Below are positions 1 through 11,492 of a DNA stretch of 64,000 nucleotides, piece by piece. The translations under genes were made by a program, and so were the position numbers. Below the pieces are notes generated by a model, which was given only the letters and a program-made list of their open reading frames with translations, was not told the origin of the DNA and did no database searches. The stretch lies in contig NW_025064880.1 in the NCBI RefSeq assembly GCF_019112545.1, positions 867,844 to 931,843 of the forward strand, in the 5' to 3' direction. The stretch comes from Guyanagaster necrorhizus (lineage: Eukaryota; Basidiomycota; Agaricomycetes; Agaricales; Physalacriaceae). Every line of letters begins with the position of its first letter. The stretch's first letter is position 1.

Positions 1-2536
1 CGCTCGCGAACCACGGCGGGCGCACTTGCTAGGGCACTGTCCTTGCCGCTTTGAATGGCTTGTCGAGTAAGGTCTTCCATGATGACTGGTAACAATGTCA
101 TTCCAAAATCCCGGCCCGTAATGTACTTCCTGTGAAGCGATGCAGGTAGAAGCTTGCTTGGATATTGGGGTAGAGGTGGATGCGCCAATCCGCTCATCTC
201 TCTTGCGCCAAGTGCTAAAGCATTGAGCATGACATATCGTTGACCGACATTATACTGATTCTTGAAAAACTCTTCAATTATGCACCTGTGTTCAAAGGTA
301 TCAGATGAGTGCATTTTGGTGACAACCCAACGCACGGTGTGGTTTTCCGTGGGCAGCAGGCGACGAGAGCAACAAGAGCATTTTGTCGGCGTGTGTCGAA
401 ATTTTCCAAGTTGTAACTATTATGAAGTGCAATAAGACCATATGTCAGATTGGCAGCATTCTCCTCTATCTTGAGCATGAGTCTATGTTTCAAGGGTGTG
501 AAGTCATACACCGACCTAGCTCTGTTCCAAAAAACTGTTTCCTCCGAATGAGATCTTCGCTGCATGAAAGAGCCAACTCGATCCTATCAGCTTCAAGAGC
601 CGCATCACTTTGTTGCACCCCTCCGCTACTTCGCAGCAGTTCCCCAAGCTGAACGAGATAGACGGGTCTGGAAATTTTCTTTTTAGTCACGTTGAGTGTA
701 GGGTCCTTTTCGATGTTATCTAATTCAGATGGTGTGGGAGAAACAGAGCGCGAAGAGGCCGGGGAAGCATAACCGGTCAAAGAGTCATCAGAGTCATAGT
801 CTCCTGCATTGCTCCGTAACATCGAAGATTGGGGTGACGCCTTGCGTATCGATGCGGCATCACCTGGCTCTTCTGTCTTCTTTGTTGGAACGGGTTCCTT
901 CTCAAGAACAACAATGTTGGAGTCCACGTCCCGTTCATAAAGTAAGGCTCGAAGAGCTCTCGTCCATGGCTTTCCATCACCAGTGCCCTCCCAGTCTTCA
1001 AAATTGAGTTTCTTCCCGGATGCATGGGCAACGACTTCAGCAGCCAGCATTCCACATCGGCGAATTGAGGCATCCATGTGTCCGATGTACAAACTAACGC
1101 CGGAAATGAAGTTTCCTCCCTGCGCTAGGCTGGAGACTTCTGGAGAGTTACGCTTTAAGTATGACACTGTGAAGACCAGAAGAGCGGTAAAATCTGAGCA
1201 AGAACTTAGTCGGATCCATCCGTATCGAAATAATAAATTTAGCTTACATTGGTGCCGAGCGAGAAGGGAATGCTTGACATGATCAGGTGAAGACCATACA
1301 TTTACAATCTCTTGCAGAAAATGACCCAAGGCTTAGTGAAATCAATGAGTAAGAGCCAAAAATGTGTACGAAGAGAATCACCATTATCGTCGGCATCGCG
1401 TTCCTGTGGACCCGCTACCCAACAGACAAAAATTCGTGCGCAAGATTCGTCCCAATTGCGTCCGAGGATGATGGGAATAGCAGTCTCGCAAAGCTCCTTA
1501 TTATCGAGGGAAATTCGGCCAACTAATCGGTCAAGTAACAACGCCTCTCTTTTGACCCAAGCCCTTTGATATGCACTTCCATCCAGCGGTGAGTCCAAAG
1601 TTCTCAACGACGCGAAAAGCGACGTTAATACGGTCCGCAATGTCAGGACTGATGGAAATCCGAGGAAAACCTCAGCCCAAAACTTGGAGTAGCAGCTCTC
1701 GTTCGCACTGTCATCGAGGCGACTCCTGATGATTGGTAGTGTTGCCTGAAAGAAGGATGCTTGCGATGGCAATGTTGGAAGATTTGGAGGAAACAGACCG
1801 ATATGCACCGACTTGGCGAGAAGAGAAACAATAGATGAAACATCTGACATGTGCTTTAGACTTTACAGCTCCCTTTAAGGGATAGATGTGTCGTACCATT
1901 TTCATGCTTACCATTGACGGCTAGCGAGAAAATGAGAGTTTCGCAGCGAACAGAGAGGTTGTTAAAGTAATTTCCTTGTGCCAGCGAGGAGGGAATGGAA
2001 TCTGTACCAGCAAAGTTGGCCACTTTCGCTGGCACAGCAGAAAAATTGCGTATGCAGTCTTCCCATAGCATATCCTTCTTCGAATTGCTACCCCGGGAGA
2101 AGATAGCTTTATATAACCGATCGACTGGATACTCTGTTGTGAGACGTTCCAAAAGGTGAATAGAATAACCAGATAAAGATATGGACAAAATGGTCGAATA
2201 GGCAAAAAGCACAACATCCCCCGATGATGACAGAGCATACGAGAAGCTATCCGGACAGAAGTACTGTTCCAGGATTGACGTCAGACTGTTTCTTGCGAGA
2301 GCTGCCTCCCATGTGGGGAATATGTGCTGCAGAATCGTTTGCTGGATGGTAGGTATATGTCTAAGTACCTGGGTGGTGTCGTCGGAGAGAGGATTAACGT
2401 TGTATTTTCTCAATGAGGGAGGCAGCAACCCCAAACAATCGAGCGGACCGCTGAGCAGAGCAAGCAGCGTAGTGATGTCGCCTACAGGCAGCCGCAACTG
2501 TTTAACAACATCTCTTGCGTTCAGAGCACGGTCCAT
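1..2536 (-). CDS. TEL2: Telomere length regulation protein TEL2 (C-terminus cut by window edge)
   Basis: Tel2 is the HEAT-repeat core of the TTT complex (Tel2-Tti1-Tti2), which stabilises PIKK kinases such as TOR, ATM and ATR with Hsp90. The signature block lies around 850-1329 and includes GHFLQEIVNVWSS, IGHMDASIRRCGMLAAEVV and FEDWEGTGDGKPW, as in the conserved Tel2 domain. The start is taken at 2536 (MDRALNARDVVKQL), because residues further upstream look like untranslated sequence. Several introns interrupt the gene; two near the 3' end lie at about 304-349 and 456-505. After them the frame reads IIEEFFKNQYNVGQRYVML and runs off position 1, so the last part of the protein is missing. An acidic/serine-rich linker (about 700-850) separates the N-terminal and conserved parts. 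Identity is well supported; exact exon limits are inferred. Confidence 0.85.
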
Positions 2537-2810
2537 AGAATTTCTCAGAGTGCACGTCGTGGGCAAAGCAAAGAGATGATCGAAGCGCGCCAGTACCGCG
2601 CATACAAATATATACAAAAGATAGCTAAGGGTAAAACCGGTACAAGAGCTACTTGGTCGGACGTCGTACATATACAGAATACAATAGAGACAGGTACAGG
2701 GGACCATTGGAATAGAATAAGGTAGAACAACGAAGAAAATATATACACTACAAAGATAAATCCTATATCTCTCCAACTACACAGACCCGAGAAATGAAAA
2801 ATTCGGTTCA

Positions 2811-3991
2811 TCAAGCCTGTGTGCGCATCAACAGTGGGACCGAAGAAAAAACCGCGTCTCGTACCTTATCAGCCGCCTTCTTAGATGCAGGTTTCTTGGT
2901 AGCAGCGGTCTTCGACGCGGGCTTCGCCTTGGATGCAGGCTTAGCTTTGGAGGCGGGAGTGTCAGCCTTGAGCTTTGCAGGCTTCGCTTTGGAAGAGGGC
3001 TTCTTGGCCGCAGTTGTCGCCTGCACAAGTGTTCAATCGATGTGTCTGAAGGGGGATTTGTGAAGATTGACCTTCTTAGCGGAAGCCTTCTTCGCAGTGG
3101 AGGCCTTCTTTGCGGTGGCAACTTTGGGTTTCTTCGCGGTGGCAACTTTCTTTGTTGCAGCGGTAGCCTTCTTTGCCTGCGTAGCCTTCTTGGCGTTGGA
3201 CGTATATTTCTTAGTAGTGGCAGGAGTGGTTTTGGTGGTAGCAGCGGCGGTCGTGCGAGCAGTCTTAGCGGGTGTCTTAGCTGCTGCGGCAGCCTTCTTG
3301 GATGTAGTAGCGACTTTGGTCCTTGTAGCTGTCTTGGACGCAGGTTTCTTAGCGGTGGTAGGTTTGGCAAGAGCTTTGGCTTTGGTAGCAGTGGCGGCTG
3401 GTTTCTTGGCTGCCGGTTTGTTCTGTTACGTGGGTCAGGCGTTTACCCAACGACGGCCATCATGGGGACTCGTACCTCCTTGGCGGCATCAGCACGGACT
3501 TTGGGTGCGAGCTTAACTTTGCCTGATGGTCCTATGACAAAGAGATCATCCGTCGGACACATCGGGTCGGTGCGAGAGTAGCATACCTTTGGGAAGGATG
3601 AACACGCCTTTCTCATGACCGGAAGTGATTGCACGGTTCAGCTGAGAGGCGGCGGTATTGTTCAGGCCAATCTGGTACTTGGATTCGACGAACTGGAAGG
3701 AGAATCCATCAACACCTGGGTGACGATAACCCTCGTGCGGCCTCACCTTCTTGATTGTTGGCCGAGAAACGCCTCCCCGAGCGTCTTCAGGATGGGCAGT
3801 GATACACTCCTAAGGTGTAGAGGAAAGCCATTAGCAAGATCCGAGCAAAAGAGGCGCCGTAGGACGGTGAAGAGAACGCGAACCTTGATCATGTCGACCC
3901 AAGACGGATGCGTTGCAGCGCCCGACTTTGCTGCTGCAGCACTAGACCTGGTAGGAGCCTTTGCTGAAGTCTTCTTGACGGCGGCGGGCAT
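2811..3991 (-). CDS. Linker histone H1, copy A
   Basis: This encodes a linker histone that binds nucleosome entry/exit DNA in the nucleus. A short Ala/Lys-rich head (MPAAVKKTSAKAPTRSS) leads into a winged-helix H15 domain beginning HPSWVDMIK. The domain continues over an intron into GVSRPTIKKY-like sequence, then SKYQIGLNNTAASQLNRAI and GHEKGVFILPKG, ending GPSGKVKLAPK. The tail, about 3418-2811, is almost entirely Lys, Ala, Thr and Pro with many AKK/TKK units, typical of H1 C-terminal domains. At least four introns are visible; one near 3010-3063 splits the tail. The reading frame ends with VRDAVFSSVPLLMRTQA, which is not H1-like, so a further intron or alternative last exon is possible. A second H1 gene lies 2.9 kb away on the other strand. 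Confidence 0.88.
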
Positions 3992-4579
3992 GTTGGCGAG
4001 AGCGATAACGGAGGAGACGAGTACTTGCGAGATGACGAAGAGGGGAAAAGTGGGTTGAAAGTTGGCCGTTTGTTGATTGCAAGACCCCTAGAATAGTCAC
4101 GTGCATACAATGGTGCACAGACCGTCCCATTGTCAAGACAGAGCAGGCGACAAAAATGAATGATTCCCTCCGTACTGCTGGGAAGTTGATGATGCTGTCT
4201 TGCAGACGACAAATCAAGCGCTGTAGTCAGAGGCAACGTTGGGAACGGTAGTAGAGATCATTGACCAATGAGAATCAAATCTTAAGCACGGACCCAGCTC
4301 CAGTGTCATCATTGGCGGCAACAGTAGCCAAGAAGAAAATAAAGGCTGCATTTTCGTGAACAATGGCAATAGCGGCAAGCAAGAGACAGGACAGGACAAG
4401 GAAGAGTGCAATTGGCCGATCGCCCAGTTTTGTCGGCCCTTTTTGGATCATCGGCCCGTCATTACCTACTACGTACCACGCAGGAAGGGCTGTTCGGGTC
4501 CATTCAGACTCTCACATTCATCTGCACCAGAAAATCGTACAAGAGAGTGTAGGCTGGCAAGGTTTACCACTATTTCAAG

Positions 4580-6598
4580 ATGGGCGTCAATATCTCCGAC
4601 TACCTGGTTACCGATGACCTGACTGTCTTGCTTGGTCTCATTGCAGCAACCGTCTTTCTTCTCCACAACTTTTACAAACCTCAGCCGCTAGTGCACCCCA
4701 TCCTTCTCGGTCGCCAGAGTGATGTTGCCCGTGTCAGGAATCCAGGAGAAAGTGCTGTGTACAGGAACTATGGGACTGGACTCATGGGAAGAGTACGTAC
4801 ACAGTCGTTCGCTCCCATACGTGGCAATTGACGGTTTCATATGAAAAAGTTTCCTCTGCGGCCCACAAAGGACGTCTATATCCTCAGTGATCTGGTCAAG
4901 CCCGACCATGATGCGCCTCGTACTCTCTGGAACACCAAGGTATTCTCTTTCCTACCTCCTTCAAAATTATCATTCTAATACTCCGCTAGATCACTAACCC
5001 CACCTTGCAAGACCGTGTCGCCTCTTTCGGGACGGGTTTATTGCGATCGACCGGTATACAATCCCAAGAGTCCAATGTCCTTCTCCTGCTCAACGACTCG
5101 CTTGGTATGTATTATCAGTTCCCACCTGCTACGCGTTTCTCACGAAGAGGCAGAATTTATTATCAGTGACATGGCACTTGCTATGCATTCTATTCCGTCG
5201 TTCACGATTGCTGCAGCCAATCTCCTCGCTGGAATTCTTGAATCTCATCCACCCACAGTCATCATCACCCATGCCGAGTTGCTTCTTCAGCTGCTTGAGT
5301 TGATTTATGACGCGGGAGAGAGTGACCAACATCATACCATCGTTATTGTTGGCGAACCAAGCGCTCAGGCCATGGCTCGTGTCGCGAGCAAGGTTAAGGT
5401 TTTCAAATGGGAAGACGTTGAGCGCGAAGGTGTGAAGACGGAAAAAATTCTTGGCCAGGCTCCCAGTATGTTAAAAGGTTTGTGGTCCTCGTGTGAACAT
5501 TCTAAGGTTGTCCTTCGATAGAACCCAGCGACATTTTTACCGTGTCCTTCTTTGCAAACGGCAATGGTCAGGTGCAAGGGGCTCAACTCACCCATGAGAA
5601 TATTACGGCAGGCGTCGCGGCCATTCGCGCACTGCTTCCTGCATCCCACCCGCTGTCTCCTCTGGATACGATGGTTTCGGCACATTCCCTGAGTACTGCA
5701 TATGGCCGTTCTATCGCTTATACTGCCGTTTTTGAAGGCACTAGTTTCGCGACACTGGACAGTTCGAAACTGTTTCCATTCGGCGACAGTAGGTCTTCAC
5801 ATACATCCCTTTTGAGGACTAGCAGACTTAATCATTTACAGCTGCTGTGCAAGCGAACGTTGCAGATGTTGCGACCCTTAAAAATTACCCGATTCCTTCC
5901 CCCACCGTCCTCTTTATCAAACCCGGTCATCTGGAAACCCTAGTATCTTCCATTCTGGATGGTGCGAAAAAAGCATCCCTGATTTACCCATTCGCATGGA
6001 GGCACAAAGTATCGGGGATTGCGGAAGGATTCCTGACCAAAGACAGTTTGTGGGACCGGCTCGTATTTGATAGTGCTAGAGCGAATGTTATAGGCGATGC
6101 TGCCGGTACTCTTGCCGCAGTTATCGTAAGCGGAGGTAAACAGGCCAGAAACAGTCATATCGCTGTACGCTAATTGTCAATTGTCGTTCAGGACCCGTGC
6201 TATCTGACCTTCTTACACCGGCGCGGGTCGCATTCTCAACGGCGTTTGTCAACGCTTTCACGCACCCCCTTGTAGCGGCGCCTGTCTTTGCTTCTCACCC
6301 TCTAGATCTCCAAGATTTCCCTGCCGCATCACCTGCTGCGCATGTGGGACCTCCGAGCATCAATATCGAAGCACGACTTTTAGGCGTGTCCGATGAAGAT
6401 ATTGCGAAAGACAGTGATCCTGAGGGCGCACTCCTGGTCCGTGGGCCGCCGGTGGGTAGGCTGTTGGGTGGAGTCGAGGACTATGTGGATGTACGAAGCG
6501 GGGGAAGTAACGGAAGCAGCACCGAGGAGGAAGATGGCTGGGTTGGTGCTGGTGTCAGAGCAAGGGTACAGACGAATGGATCGTTCCTTGTATTGTGA
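4580..6598 (+). CDS. Membrane-anchored adenylate-forming (acyl-CoA synthetase-like) protein, catalytic motifs degenerate
   Basis: The N-terminus (MGVNISDYLVTDDLTVL, then a hydrophobic segment about residues 15-32) resembles the anchor of fungal long-chain acyl-CoA synthetases, followed by HPILLGRQSDVARVRNPGES. Later blocks keep the ANL-superfamily order: the region with QLTHENITAG aligns with the usual P-loop/LTHEN block, VIVSGG aligns with the I-x-SGGA block, and GALLVRGPPVGRLLGG with the GELLVRGP block. The residues that matter are lost. The Ser/Thr/Gly-rich P-loop is replaced by FANGNGQVQG, no YGxTE motif is found, and the protein stops right after the DGWVGAGV segment, so the C-terminal subdomain is missing. 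Six or so short introns are present. It is either a pseudoenzyme or a specialised lipid-related membrane protein; the substrate cannot be inferred. Confidence 0.75.
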
Positions 6599-6892
6599 TT
6601 GGTATGTAAACAGTTTCAATATTAATAGAGAGTCATTATGAACCAGGGAATTCGGTGGGACTAGTACGGCCGATCACCAAAGAGAACACATCGAATTCGG
6701 AAATTATATGTGGCTGTGCTCATCGCGTAGTTTGTTGATCGGGCGCGTTGATTATCTCATCATGTGACTACGCGTTGTTTGTCAGACGCGTTCCGCTTTA
6801 AAAGGGGTGCTGCAGAGTTGAGGTTCTCGAGATTACCCTGCCCTGAAGTGCGGGACCCAGGCTTGTCGGAACTCTGTGCGGCCACCATTGCT

Positions 6893-8001
6893 ATGTCTAC
6901 CGAAACACCTATCTCTGCCTCGAAGCCTGCTTCGACAACAAAACCTGCCTCAAAGGCCAAGCCTACCAAAGCTAAAGCTAAGAAGGTAACAGCAACCAAG
7001 AAGGCCACCACAGCCAAGAAGGCCACTACAGTCAAGAAGACCGTCACGAAAACAAAGTCTACTACCACTTCTTCGCGACCTTCGTGGAAGGATATCATTA
7101 CTGTGAGTAATGTTGGAATCGTTCATCATTGACAGTATGTTCATCGAGGATTGTAACAGGCTTGCATCACCGACCACAAGGAAGAAGCGCGCCAGGGAGT
7201 TTCGCGCAGCACTATCAAGAAGGTATGCGGTCGTTTCTATCCATCGCAATGCCATGTTGATATATATACATGCGCAGTACGCCGAGGACCGATACAACAT
7301 CGAAGTCGTGGGTGTCAATTTGTTCCAACTCAAGAGAGCTATAAGTAGTGGAGCCGATAATGGCGTGTTTGTCTTGCCCAAAGGGCTCTCTGGCAAGGTG
7401 AAGCTCCCGCCCAAGAAGTCGTCCATAGCGACCAAGGAGGTTTGTATTCTATCGAGTGTTGGGGACGTCGGGGATTGACATGCATTTCACAGAACGCTAA
7501 GCCCAAGACCGTGACCACGGCCAAGAAGGCAGCTGCTGCAAAGACCGCCACGAAAGGACCTGCTAAAGCTACGACCAAGACTGCGACCAAGGCCACTACG
7601 AAGAAAGCGGAAGCTAAGAAAGTGCTCGCCGGCAAGCCCAAGATTGCTGGAGCGGCGAAAAAGACCACCGCCGGATCCAAAAGGGGTGCAGCGAAGAAGG
7701 TTTGTCGAGATGACGGGATGAATGATTGTATACACTGATTTGTTATTTGTTTTTTTGGCAGGCAATAACTGGAACAAAGGTTGCAGCGAAGAAGCCCACG
7801 GCAGCGAGAAAGACCGCAGGCGCGACTAAACAGGTAAGGGGTTGGTCTGATTAAAATGATAGCGTGTGATTGATATGTGGGAGCCAGACTGGTGCCGCCT
7901 CCAAGGGTCGATCGAAGCCGACCTCGAGGGCAAAGGTAAGGGAATATTTGTGCAGCAGCGAAGTAGACAACTGATAAGTAACAACGAAATCGTAGGCTTG
8001 A
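6893..8001 (+). CDS. Linker histone H1, copy B
   Basis: This is a second linker histone. The start at 6893 gives MSTETPISASKPAS, then a long Lys/Thr-rich head (about 55 residues) before the H15 domain, which opens with SRPSWKDIIT. The domain continues over introns as ACITDHKEEARQGVSRSTIKK, then YAEDRYNIEVVGVNLFQLK and ADNGVFVLPKGLSGKVKLPPK. The tail is again KKAAAAKTATKG-type repeats. The last exons are very short: one ends TAGATKQ, the next reads TGAASKGRSKPTSRAKA, and the stop codon sits in a 6-nt final exon (GCT TGA) after an intron ending at 7995. Head and tail lengths differ from copy A, so the two are not recent identical duplicates. It lies downstream of the acyl-CoA-synthetase-like gene on the same strand. 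Confidence 0.87.
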
Positions 8002-8302
8002 GAGAGGGCCGAGAGCAGAGCAGTACAGTAGTGTAGATAGGTTTTATTTTTTTTTTATTGTTGTTTGTAGTTTTAGTATGCTATGTTATGCTCAGAATGA
8101 GATAAGGACTCCGGAACTCGCGGTGGCAGGGGACCAGGCAGGGTGGCAACAGGGAGTGATGGATGACCTAATATAGAAGGGCACGCTAGCAAGTGACATG
8201 GATTGCCCTGAACGAAATCGCAGCTTTTCCCTTGACCAACGCTTACCTCCACCGCTTCCTGTTCTTGTCCTCCCCCCCATGTTCTGCATTCCCCACCTTT
8301 AA

Positions 8303-11300
8303 ATGACTCAATCTGTGACTACTACAGCGCCAGTTCACACATATGCAACCAGAATTCGCCAGAACATTACCATCAAGCCCTCGACACGTCTTCGCCACTC
8401 TCCTGAGCCCCATCGGAAACTCAGACCAGCTCCAGCTCCAGCTCCGGGAGCCTGTGAGACTGGCCTTCGAGCCGACTGCCCAGGACCTGCAGAGACCAGC
8501 TTCCCATCTCCTCACGTCGTCCTTCATCCAGAGGATGCAAGCAGCCGTGTCTTTCATTCAATCGCGCGGGCGCTCCTTTCCGTTGTACGTCTTTTTCCTG
8601 CTCTCTAAATGTACCATTTCCAATCATTTCTCCACAGGACAACCGTGCCGTGACGATCAAAGACCTTGCCGAGATGTGTGTGGCGCAGGGTCTGGCCTGC
8701 CAAAAGTATGTAACCCAGGTCTTACTTTGCATTAATTTTTTTTTTCATGTTTGTTTTTTTTTTTGTATCAGCGTCTCCGCTGCCTCCCAGGCCATCACAA
8801 CGTATATACGCTCTCATCTTCATCGCTGCGACGTACAGCAGGACCAGCCCCTTCTCCTCCGCCACGTTTTGTCCGGAACTCCTTCCGATGATCTCCTCCT
8901 TCCCGCCCTCCATTCAAAGTCGGGCGGTGCCCATCAAAACATACACGCAGACCCTAATACTCCTTTACGATCAACTAATTTCCGGAAGGGCACCATGATA
9001 TGGTACCTTAGTCGCGTCACTGGCGCCCCCTGTCCTTTTGCCAGAGCAGGTATCCGCCTATGCGACCATGTCGACGTTTCTGCTACTCTCAAGGACAAGG
9101 ACCTTCCCAAGCGGAACAGAGACACTCGTAGCTCTGCTGCCATTGCCGCTTCAGAACAGTGTGGGCAGAAGAGAAAGCGCCGTTCAACCAGAAGCTGTGT
9201 ACGCGCAGCAATGTCGGCCGATGAACACTCGGATCCTAGCGAGACAGAGGCAGCTCCCCCTCCAAAGGTCAAGCTTACCCTTAGGTTGAAGCCTTTGGCC
9301 AAGTGTATTTCGTTTGTCACTCCTCCGTCGCTGCCCTCTCTTCACCCCGCTCCATCCGCCAACGTCATTGATCTCTCTCTTTCTTCAGACGACGAACATG
9401 ATAACGAAATGCCCATCGACTCGTCCGACGACGACTCGTCCGACGATTCTCGTTCAGAAGCCGAGGATTCTCGTCCATCGCAGGATGCCGATGATGAAGA
9501 ATGGTCGATGCATTCATATCCGCGACGATCAATCTCTATACCCCCGTACTCCCCATCCAGCAGCCATCCTTCGTTTTCCCCCGCCTCCTCTTTCACTCGA
9601 TTCAGACGCTCTACTTCGGTCCCGTACTCTTTAGCATCACCTCCTCCAGATTCAGAAGAGGATGATGATAATACCTTTTCCATTTTCGGTGGCAGCCGCA
9701 ATACTTCTTCCTCTTATGTCAATTCTTCTTTTGATGAAGAGGAGGATAATTATGTTTATCCGTCGTCGGACTTTGACTCCGGATTTGAAGACAACATTGA
9801 TAACGATGCCGAAACTTCCTTCGAATCCCCAAGCCCCCGTTCCCCCTTCTCCGCTCCTCCTCTTTTACTGCCCTCTATTGTCAAACAAGAGCCCCGCGAT
9901 GTGCAGGGTATTCTTGATGCTTGGGACGACATTGGTATACGTGCTCCATCCACAGTGGAAGAGGTCAAAGCTACCCAAGTCATTGGAGAAGCCGCCGCTC
10001 ATATGTTAATAATGGACGTCGGACGCATACACGAGGATAACACAGTCAAGTTTGAACCTCAAGACTCGGGTACTGATTGGGACAGTGAACGTTACCGTTT
10101 CTCTTCCTCGCCGCTTGATCACACCGTCATCAAGCGGGAGGTTGACTCTCCCGATCTCGATCTGAATGCGCCCTTGATGTCTTTTACGGCCTGGCGTAAC
10201 GGTACAGACCTTCTGCTCTCTCCGACATCGGCTACCTCTGCCATTGCGAATCCGTTTGACCTTCGTGATCCGTTTACCACATTCGACTACGATGAGCTCA
10301 GCTCGCCAGTATCCCGTCGCGCCAGCGAGTCGATCTGGATGGAAGATGATACAGGAGAGTACGCCACGCTGCGACCACGCGCAAAAACGGTCGCCTCCGT
10401 TGGGGGTGTCTTCAAAGTCGAGGATGTCAAAGAAAATGAGGCGCTTACGTCGCTCATTGCGGCTTTGAAAATGACTTCCCAACCGTCCGTACTATCGCCG
10501 GATGAGGTGAAGCCTCAAGTCAAAATGGAAGACGCATCCTTCCTCCCGCTGCCTGTATGTGTGTCTCCGAATGACATACGGCTCAATTGTGCCTCTCAGG
10601 GCTCCGTGAGCGGGAAAGACGTTGTCGTCGTGACGACATGTCAGCCGTGTGTTCCGGAAATATTTGCTACCGATGTTGAGGGTATGTTTTTCTACTCCAT
10701 ATCATCGATGTGTCATAGCTAAGTAAGTATCCAGGCATCTCCGTTTATCGAACGACTATTGGTGAATACACCGTCCTTCGAAGGATTGACACGGACTTTG
10801 TCAATTTGACCCCCATATCGGCGTACTCCCACGGGCCACAGCCGGTTCTCAGCACTATAGCTTCTGCCATAGTCATTTCCAAAGGCTCCCCGCTAATACA
10901 AGGTACATGGGTCCCTCTTGACGTCGCGCAAGCGTATGTCTGTGATCACCCTGTCGCCAGCGTCTCTCCGCCTACCACACCCACACGGACGTCTTCGTCT
11001 TCATCGTCCCTATCCCAATCAGGTCTCCTTGATGTTTTCCTCGGCGATAACCTGTATCAGCAGTTCCCTGATGCTATTCGGGAGTTTGTGAAGCACAGTA
11101 GGAAAACTCGTCCACCCGGGTTTGGCAAAGGTTTCGTTAGCATGATACAAGCAAGGGAAGTTGCTACCCAATTTAATGTTGCACTGGAGGAGAAACCGTT
11201 GCCCACGTTAGACACGGTCCTCGATGAGCAAAAGCCTCGAGCTGTGATCAGATATGATGAGCCGCTTAGTGCAACAGAGCAGGAAATGTTCCATGCTCTT

Positions 11301-11492
11301 TGCGTCAATCTGGAATGGGAGAAGGATCCGGTGGAGACCAGTAGTGATTTACTGATGACTTCAATTCAACCACCTCCAGAACCGGAGCGGCCGAAAGATG
11401 TTGACACTCGGCCACTACGCCGCTCAAAGAGAGTAGCGGCTATAGCATCACGGACTCGTTCAAGGAGACGGGAATCCAGGAATCTCTCCTGA
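8303..11492 (+). CDS. GDS1 winged-helix and KilA-N/APSES-like domain protein, putative transcription regulator
   Basis: Exon 1 (8303-8584) ends HPEDASSRVFHSIARALLSV and joins DNRAVTIKDLAEMC in exon 2. Exon 3 continues NVSAASQAITTYIRSHLHRC, HVLSGTPSDD and FRKGTMIWYLSRVTGAPCPFARAGIRLCD, the fungal GDS1 winged-helix region. A long low-complexity acidic/serine-rich middle (about 9350-10650) carries repeated KxEP and DSD-type stretches. The final exon (10734-11492) resembles a KilA-N/APSES DNA-binding fold: GISVYRTTIGEYTVLRRID, later IQGTWVPLDVAQAYV. It ends with a basic tail rich in Arg (RRSKRVAAIASRTRSRRR), a likely nuclear localisation signal. Splice sites at 8585, about 8706 and 10682 are clear. 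It probably acts in the nucleus; target genes are unknown. Confidence 0.82.

Noticed and set aside
3042..3581. Gly/Leu-rich and Ala/Val-rich frames on the plus strand
   Set aside because: They are antisense shadows of the Lys/Ala-rich H1 copy A tail.
9342..9701. Ser/Glu-rich minus-strand frame
   Set aside because: It lies antisense within the low-complexity linker of the GDS1 gene and has no homology.
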